Part shown: positions 8,689 through 13,235 of the stretch, piece after piece
Layout: every line of letters begins with the position of its first letter
Numbering within the stretch: position 1 is the stretch's first letter
Source of the DNA: Bimuria novae-zelandiae CBS 107.79
Taxonomy: Eukaryota; Ascomycota; Dothideomycetes; Pleosporales; Didymosphaeriaceae
Direction of reading: 5' to 3'
DNA length: 13,235 nucleotides
Assembly (NCBI GenBank): GCA_010015655.1
Contig: ML976665.1
Location: 79,407 to 92,641, forward strand
Notes under the pieces: model-generated
What the model was told of the DNA's origin: nothing
What the model saw: the letters and a program-made list of their open reading frames with translations, nothing else
Database searches by the model: none
Translations under genes and position numbers: made by a program

Positions 8689-9200
8689 TTACTAACTATA
8701 AAGAGGCCTTAAAGTCGTTCTATGAAAAGTATTTAAAAAAGTTAAAATTAAAAGTTTAAGATTATTAAGATTAAAGGGCGGAGGGTAAATAGCCTAGTTT
8801 AAGGTAATAGTGCTAGGCATAAGGCCTCCCTCTAGCTACGTATTATCCTAGCCTAACGCTTCTAGTCCTTTAAGGCGCTTAATCTTTTTAATAAATTTTA
8901 TTAAATTAGTAAGAAACTTCTCTTTACACTCCTTAAATAAACGTTTTTACTTTAGTAGCTTTTTCCTTTTAGTATAAGTAGCCTAAAGGGCTACTATAAC
9001 TATTTTTTTTTAACTACTACCTCCTCTTCTAGGTGCTTAAGCCTATTAATTTTAAAATTAATTTAAAAGAAATTTAGAACCGCAGGTTTTACTAGCTTAC
9101 ACTTTATAATGCTATTTTTATAGTAGTTACTATACTACGTCTTAAGGAAGAATAGCTTATAGGTTAGGCCCTTTTTCGCGCAGTACTTACAGGACACTAT
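8689..9200 (-). pseudogene. Antisense ORF relic: Zn2Cys6-like cysteines plus coiled coil (ORF-Y)
   Basis: Minus-strand reading from ATA at 9200 (a likely RIPed ATG) gives VSCKYCAKKGLT, then Tyr codons where cysteines would be expected. Treating TAT/TAC at three positions as former TGT/TGC yields C-x2-C-x6-C-x8-C-x2-C-x7-C, within the fungal Zn(II)2Cys6 cluster pattern. A heptad-like charged stretch follows (INRLKHLEEEVVVKKK), then YTKRKKLLK and KEKFLTNLIKFIKKIKRLKG, and then a Pro/Asn-rich tail (YPPPFNLNNLK). One frameshift occurs in an A9 run (9003-9011). About 170 codons; the end near 8689 is uncertain because TAG/TAA there may be RIP stops. It lies antisense between pol and the 3' LTR. It could be an accessory nucleic-acid-binding protein of the element; a function is not claimed. 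Confidence 0.55.
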
Positions 9201-9291
9201 AGTAGTCTAACTTATTAAGTTTATTTAATCTCTAATAAAATAATAATAAAGAATACTTTAAGAGGATATTAGCTACTGCATAAGGACATAC

Positions 9292-9307
9292 AGAAAAAGG
9301 AGGAGGA
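9292..9307 (+). promoter_or_regulatory. Polypurine tract of the gypsy element
   Basis: AGAAAAAGGAGGAGGA ends 3 bp before the TG of the LTR at 9311. It fixes that LTR as the 3' LTR of a plus-strand element, in agreement with pol orientation. Confidence 0.75.
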
Positions 9308-9310
9308 TAA

Positions 9311-9769
9311 TGTTATAGTCTAGAAATTAAAGGTAGGACGACTGGCCTTATGACGGCACTTAGGCCCTACCTAGAAATTACGTAACGTCCCAGACTGTCT
9401 TAGATGCCAAGACCATGGGATTTTATAGGACCACGTGACCACGTAACCACGATTACGTAACGTCCTAAGAAATCCCATGAGATCCCATGAAACTAGAGTA
9501 TAGGATACTGTGGGATTCTATGGGACAAGGAGGGTATATATACATACAGAATAGTTTCCTTTATACGCTCCTTATAGTTAACTTATATATCTTTTATGTA
9601 AGTATGTTTTCCTATATAGACTAATAGTTATTTTATTTTATTATAAGATTAAATTATCTAGACTCGCGCTAAGTGTCGCATTAACTTATACTACTAAATA
9701 ATTTATAAAGCACTACGATACCTTACCGCCCTAACCTAGATTAGAATAAGGTATAAGCGCCTTATAATA
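9311..9769 (+). repeat. Gypsy 3' LTR (RIPed)
   Basis: 459 bp from TGTTATAGTC to CCTTATAATA, the last base pairs being a RIPed ATAACA. U3 holds two identical 14-bp copies of ATTACGTAACGTCC (9377-9390, 9452-9465), a CACGTG (9432-9437) and several CCCATG/CATGGG words. A TATA box TATATATACA (9535-9544) precedes the R/U5 part. R/U5 (about 9562-9769) aligns with the reverse complement of 5982-6187; nearly all differences are C-to-T or G-to-A in this copy. Confidence 0.8.
9535..9544 (+). promoter_or_regulatory. TATA box of gypsy 3' LTR
   Basis: GGGTATATATACATACAG in the middle of the LTR, at the expected U3/R border. Confidence 0.5.
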
Positions 9770-9827
9770 GTAGGCAAGCTTACTTACCTTTTTAGGTACT
9801 TAAAATAGCCCTAGGTATTAGTAGTTA
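9770..9827. other. Short spacer between gypsy LTR and E4
   Basis: 58 bp of TA-rich DNA without a recognisable feature, ending in the TA (9826-9827) that abuts E4. If the gypsy left a 5-bp target copy here, it is GTAGG (9770-9774). Confidence 0.5.
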
Positions 9828-9870
9828 ACGTATTAGACAAGCGAGCAATTAGTGCAAGCGAGTGGTTACC
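9828..9870 (+). repeat. E4 left terminus with two spaced 17-bp repeats
   Basis: ACGTATTAG (9828-9836), ACAAGCGAGCAATTAGT (9837-9853), GCAAGCGAGTGGTTACC (9854-9870), then CCACTAATC. Layout and core word CAAGCGAG agree with E3. Confidence 0.7.
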
Positions 9871-10032
9871 CCACTAATCTTTTATTGCCTTTATACTAAT
9901 CTAACATAACAACGGGATATAATAATTTTATATAATTATAATTCTAAATTTAGTAGTATTTATAGTATGCGTTACACATATTTGGCCGTTATATTTAATC
10001 TTTTTATAGTAGCTATAGCGTGTTAAAGCCTA
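9871..10032 (-). other. E4 3' region after the transposase
   Basis: TA-rich minus-strand 3' part of E4. Next to the solo LTR it still aligns with E3 (TAGGCTTTAAC here, CAGGCTTTAAT in E3), covering the former zinc-knuckle region. No separate gene. Confidence 0.55.
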
Positions 10033-10037
10033 CTAAC
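10033..10037. repeat. Target duplication CTAAC, left copy
   Basis: Pairs with CTAAC at 10496-10500. Deleting the LTR and one copy rejoins E4 so that it aligns with E3 (GGTGCTAATCGGCAGGC). Confidence 0.8.
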
Positions 10038-10495
10038 TGTTAGGATCTGAACATGTATGGAACGCGGAGGACCAACGGGCCTTAGTGGAAGTGACACTCG
10101 GCGGGGTTGCGTAACTGAGGTCATGTGATGTATCATCCAGCCAAGATATACTATCCTGCCAAGATTGTAGAAGGTGTACCATCCACGGACAGCGCGACTA
10201 TCCATCGGAATCTAGGGACGGTAGAAAGAGAGATAGACAGTAAGGTTTACCCCTCTTATATATAAACCCACACGAATACCCTTAAGGTATTCGTGTTTAA
10301 CCTGTTTATTAATCTATCGTTTGGATCTGAATAAGCAACCTTGTTGATTTGATTATGCTATACACACCTTTAATACCAACGCCCTTAGTAACAGGCGTAA
10401 GCTATTACTACAACCCTTTCCCGTCCTACCAGTACTCCTGCCCGAGAACCAACCTTAGCCCCTTAGAGAATAGCTACCTCTTTGGGATCTTAACA
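10038..10495 (+). mobile_element. Solo LTR (458 bp) inserted in E4
   Basis: TGTTAGGATC at the left and GATCTTAACA at the right form inverted TG...CA ends, flanked by CTAAC on both sides. A TATA box (TATATATAAA, 10257-10266) gives plus orientation. Four bases later comes a perfect hairpin with 11-bp arms. The sequence is GC-richer and far less RIPed than its host. The superfamily is uncertain: the ends and TATA-plus-hairpin recall fungal Ty1/Copia LTRs, but no coding part remains. Confidence 0.85.
10257..10296 (+). promoter_or_regulatory. TATA box and downstream hairpin in solo LTR
   Basis: TATATATAAA, then ACACGAATACC (10270-10280), loop CTTAA, GGTATTCGTGT (10286-10296). The hairpin would be at or just after the transcription start. 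It resembles the one in the TRIM LTR at 2773-2802. Confidence 0.55.
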
Positions 10496-10500
10496 CTAAC
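10496..10500. repeat. Target duplication CTAAC, right copy
   Basis: Right partner of 10033-10037. Confidence 0.8.
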
Positions 10501-10641
10501 TAGTACCTAATTACGCTCTACTTTAATGCGTTTTACTCTCTAGCTACTACTTAACGTCCTTTTAAGTAATAATCTTCTTTACCTCTGCCCTTATTTAGGT
10601 GCCTTACTACTATATCCGCTTTTTTTTTTTTTCTTTTTATG
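10501..10641 (-). pseudogene. E4 transposase relic, C-terminal segment
   Basis: The minus strand reads KKIIT, stop, KDVK and onward, colinear with the E3 C-terminal stretch KIIA, stop, KDVK. Each CAA/CAG position expected from E3-like sequence is a stop. The segment is bounded by the E3 insertion (TA) and by the solo LTR. Confidence 0.75.
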
Positions 10642-10643
10642 TA

Positions 10644-10700
10644 ACATGTTTTATAAGCGAGCGGCCCATACAAGCGAGCGGCCTACCCCACTAACTTTTT
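10644..10700 (+). repeat. E3 left terminal inverted repeat
   Basis: ACATGTTTT, ATAAGCGAGCGGCCCAT (10653-10669), ACAAGCGAGCGGCCTAC (10670-10686), CCCACTAACTTTTT. Two near-identical 17-mers, probable transposase sites. Confidence 0.88.
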
Positions 10701-10724
10701 GTAGCACATAAACTTCTACCTACT

Positions 10725-12401
10725 ATGGCGCCCCCAATTTAGGCCTAACTAGCCTCTGCTAAGGCTAATATACATCTTGCAATCTTAGCTACTAATTAAA
10801 ACTAAATTTAGTCTATAAGAGGTATAGCATACATATTTACTGTCCCTTAAATAACGCTCTAACGCCGACGCGCTGGAATGACTACGCGACGCAATTACTA
10901 GCCTAAATTAAAGAAGCTTACTAAGATAGAAGAGGAGGTGATTATTAGGCATATACTTAACCTAGATTTGCAAGGATTTCCGCCCACGCTAAGTGCTATG
11001 CAAGATATGGCGGATAAGCTACTCGCTAAGCGAGGCGCTAGACAGGTTAGTAAGTAGTGGCCGCGCAACTTTGTTAAGTAAATAGATTATCTTACTACAC
11101 GATTTAATTGACTGTATAATTGGCAGAGAGCTCTATATGAGGATCTAGATACTATTAGAGCTTGGTTTGAGCTTGTAGCGCGCACAAAGGCTACCTATAG
11201 TATCTATAATAAGGATACCTATAACTTCGACGAGACTAGTTTTATAATAGGCAAGATATTATCTTAGCTTGTTATTATAGGCTTAGAGAGACGCGGCAGG
11301 CTACAGGCTATCTAGCTAGGCAATCGTGGGTAGACTATAGTAATTTATAGAATTAGCGCTACTGGCTGGGCGATCCCGCCCTTTATTATCTTTGCTAGCT
11401 AGTATTACCTTTCTGCCTAGTACCAGGACGATAATATACCGCGCGACTAGGCTTTCGCTGTTAGTAATAATAGCTAGACTACTAATAAGCTTAGAGTAGA
11501 GTGGCTAAGGCACTTTATTAAGTATATAGTAAAATATAGGGTAGGCGCGCGCCAGCTACTCATACTTAATAGCTATAAAAGCTATAACTCGCTTAAATTT
11601 TAAGAGCTCTGCAAGGAGAATAATATCTATACTCTTTATATACTACTATATTTGTCGCACCTCCTATAGCTACTTAATATTAGCTACTTTTCGCTGTTAA
11701 AGCGCGCGTATAGCCGCTAGATTAAGAGCCTAATACGCGACTATATTAACTATATTACGAAGCTAGAATTCCTACCAGCCTTCTACGCAGCCTATAAGTA
11801 GTTAATTATAAAGGAAAATATTTGCGCAAGCTTTCGAGGCGCTAGCCTAGTCCTACACAACCTAGAGGCGGTAATATTAAAGCTTGATGTTAAGCTTCGT
11901 ACGCCGACGCCGCCTCTGCTAAAGGTTATCCTTTAGGAAGCTAAAACACCGAGTAACGCGCGCGAGCTAGAGGCTTAATTAATATTAATTCGCGATAGGA
12001 TTTAAAAGTATAAAAGCTTATTACCTACTTCTATTATTATAGCGCTTAATTAGCTTAAAAAGGGCGCTAAGGTAATAGCTTACGAAAGTACGCTTATGCG
12101 CGATCGGATCGCGAGGCTTAAAAAGGCTAATAAGGCTGCCACAACGCGTAAATAGCGCAAAAAGAAGCGGATCTAGAGGCAGGGTACCTTAATAAAGGCA
12201 GAAGCAGAGAAGATTATCGCTTAAAAGGATGTTAAGTAGCAGATAGAGGTAGAAATACGTCAAGATAAGGCGCGATTAGGTGCTAATCGGCAGGCTTTAA
12301 TACGCTACAGCCGCTGCAAGAAGACTGGCCATAACATGCAAACATGTAAGAACGATATTATAGATATATTATCTTATTGTGTTGTTAAGATAGGTTGCTG
12401 T
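10725..12401 (+). pseudogene. E3 pogo/Tigger-type DDE transposase relic with C-terminal zinc knuckle
   Basis: ATG at 10725 (MAPPI) starts about 559 codons in one unshifted frame broken by more than 20 TAA/TAG (and rare TGA) stops. N-terminal psq-type HTH at about residues 15-55 (IRGIAYIFTVP ... RRRAGMTTRR). The CENP-B-type region includes EEEVIIRHILNLDLQGFPP and DKLLAKRGARQVSK. The first catalytic Asp is kept in YNFDET (residue 169). The second (residue 282) reads LLILNSYKSY and the third (318) LLNISYFSLLK, both Asp to Asn. About residues 460-520 are basic. C-terminal CKKTGHNMQTC (from residue 531) is a CCHC-like knuckle whose first Cys reads Tyr (TAC). The exact end is uncertain since no clear natural stop precedes the inverted repeat. 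Confidence 0.9.
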
Positions 12402-12409
12402 AAAGGTAT

Positions 12410-12466
12410 AAAAAGTTGGTGGGGTGGGCCGCTCGCTTGTATGGGCCGCTCGCTTATAAAACACGT
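12410..12466 (-). repeat. E3 right terminal inverted repeat
   Basis: On the minus strand: ACGTGTTTT, then 17-mers at 12457-12441 and 12440-12424, then CCCACCAACTTTTT. It differs from the left copy at three positions, all C/T or G/A. Confidence 0.88.
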
Positions 12467-12468
12467 TA

Positions 12469-13235
12469 TTGTAGTAGCCTTATTAGCCTTTTCTAGACTC
12501 TTAATTTAATCTCGTATTAATGCGATTATATGTAATATCTTTATAAAACCTCTTTTAAGCTAATTAAGCGTCTTAATAATAAAAGTAAGTAATAAGTTTT
12601 TATACTTTTAAAGTTTATTATAGATTAAAATTATTTAAGTTTCTAGCTTTTACGCGTTATTTAGTATTTTAGCTTTTTATAAAGTAACCTTTAGTAAAGG
12701 CGGCGTTGGCGTATAAAGCTTAATATTAAGCTTTAATATTACTACTTCTAGGTTATATAAGACTAGGCTAGCGCCTTAAATGCTTACGCAGATATTCTCC
12801 TTTATAAATACTTATTTATAGACTACGTAGAAGGTTAGTAAAAACTTTAATTTTATAATATAGCTAATATAGTTACGTAGTAAGCTTTTAATTTCGTAGC
12901 TATATGCGCGCTTTAACGGCGAAAAGTAGTTAATATAAAGTAGCTATAAAAAGTATAATAAATATTATAATATATAGAGAGTATAAAAATTATTTTTCTT
13001 ATAAAGCTCTAAAAATTTAAGTAAGTTATAGCTTTTATAATTATTAAGTATAAGTAGCTAGCGCAGGCCTATCCTATATTTTACTATATACTTAATAAAG
13101 TACTTTAGCTACTCTACTCTAAGCTTATTAGTAGTTTAGCTATTATTATTAATAGCAAAAGCCTAGTCGCGTAGTATATTATTATCTTAGTACTAGGCAA
13201 AGAAATAATACTAGCTAAAAAAGATAATAAAGGGC
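12469..13235 (-). pseudogene. E4 transposase relic, central segment
   Basis: Reverse-complemented, these 767 bp align without a gap to E3 11378-12144, from the block after the first catalytic Asp (FIIF) to LEKANKATT. Nearly all differences put T for C or A for G in E4. The catalytic region reads LLILNNYKSYNLLKF and the third Asp region LLYINYFSPLKRAY. The N-terminal half lies right of the window. RIP is heavier than in E3, with a stop roughly every 10-15 codons and many His/Cys to Tyr changes. Confidence 0.88.

Larger units (their letters stand above)
2874..9769 (+). mobile_element. Ty3/Gypsy chromovirus-type LTR retrotransposon, RIPed, 5' part outside window
   Basis: The plus strand carries, in order, the end of the protease-RT linker, RT, RNase H, integrase, chromodomain, an extra sense ORF relic, an antisense ORF relic, a polypurine tract and a 3' LTR. 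Gag, protease and 5' LTR are absent from the window. The break coincides with the right end of the TRIM-like element, so displacement by nested insertion is more likely than deletion. A solo LTR (5982-6415) interrupts the chromodomain. With about 6.5 kb of own sequence after mid-pol, the element is long for a fungal gypsy. Confidence 0.85.
10644..12466 (+). mobile_element. E3: complete pogo-type transposon nested in E4, opposite orientation
   Basis: 1823 bp flanked by TA on each side (10642-10643, 12467-12468). Terminal inverted repeats of 57 bp (10644-10700 and 12410-12466) match at 54 of 57 positions by eye. One transposase relic fills the interior. E4 sequence resumes exactly at the TA on both sides in colinear register with E3's own sequence, which proves the nesting. 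Confidence 0.92.
9828..13235 (-). mobile_element. E4: pogo-type transposon, minus strand, interrupted twice, right end outside window
   Basis: The left terminus reads ACGTATTAG and then two 17-bp-spaced copies of a CAAGCGAG word, with TA just outside (9826-9827). Minus-strand transposase sequence runs from 13235 to 12469, resumes at 10641-10501 and the 3' region at 10032-9828. The joins are marked by E3 (TA duplication) and a solo LTR (CTAAC duplication). It is the same family as E3 by colinear similarity but much more heavily RIPed, so it is the older copy. Confidence 0.85.

Noticed and set aside
10023..10205. 60-codon minus-strand open frame
   Set aside because: It lies almost wholly inside the solo LTR, which is non-coding, and crosses its boundary and target duplication.
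10381..10495. Continuation of the E4 transposase reading frame toward 10381
   Set aside because: A frame can be read there, but it departs from E3 at 10501 and the CTAAC duplications show that this stretch belongs to the solo LTR.
1..13235. CRISPR array, bacterial operon or prophage
   Set aside because: No regularly spaced repeats with unique spacers and no bacterial-type genes; the 17-bp repeats occur only in pairs at transposon ends.

Overview
The window looks like a transposon graveyard from a filamentous ascomycete (Pezizomycotina). No host gene and no intact open gene is visible. Almost every base can be assigned to broken mobile elements. TpA is strongly enriched, and coding relics keep one reading frame over long distances while filling with TAA/TAG stops. 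The usual replacements are Gln/Trp to stop, His/Cys to Tyr, Asp to Asn and Glu to Lys. This is the footprint of repeat-induced point mutation (RIP, CpA to TpA), not of indel decay.

Left part (1-2873, minus-strand genes): a Fot1/pogo-type DNA transposon (E1, <1-976) sits in the tail of a second pogo-type element (E2, 977-2450). E2 in turn sits 12 bp from the inner end of the 5' LTR of a miniature LTR retrotransposon (TRIM-like, 2451-2873). That unit has a 188-bp internal domain with a tRNA-like B box, a purine tract and a complete 3' LTR.

Middle (2874-9769, plus strand): a heavily RIPed Ty3/Gypsy chromovirus-type retrotransposon enters the window in mid-pol, so its gag/protease part is probably displaced to the left of the window by the nested insertions. 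RT, RNase H, integrase and chromodomain follow in one frame. The chromodomain is split by a little-mutated reverse-oriented solo LTR (5982-6415, GTATA duplication). Between pol and the 3' LTR are about 2.7 kb of unusual extra sequence: a sense ORF relic of 520 or more codons (6660-8228, possibly longer) and an antisense ORF relic (9200-8689) with a Zn2Cys6-like cysteine pattern followed by a coiled coil. A purine tract and a 459-bp 3' LTR close the element.

Right part (9828-13235): a minus-strand pogo-type element (E4) is interrupted by a solo LTR (10038-10495, CTAAC duplication) and by a complete opposite-strand member of its own family (E3, 10644-12466, 57-bp terminal inverted repeats, TA duplication). 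E3 and E4 form 767-bp inverted arms of equal length separated by 324 bp.

The four pogo-type ends share one architecture: an ACRTGT-like terminus, two tandem 17-bp repeats, then a C-rich ACCCC stretch. All family names rest on reading motifs by eye; no database search was possible.
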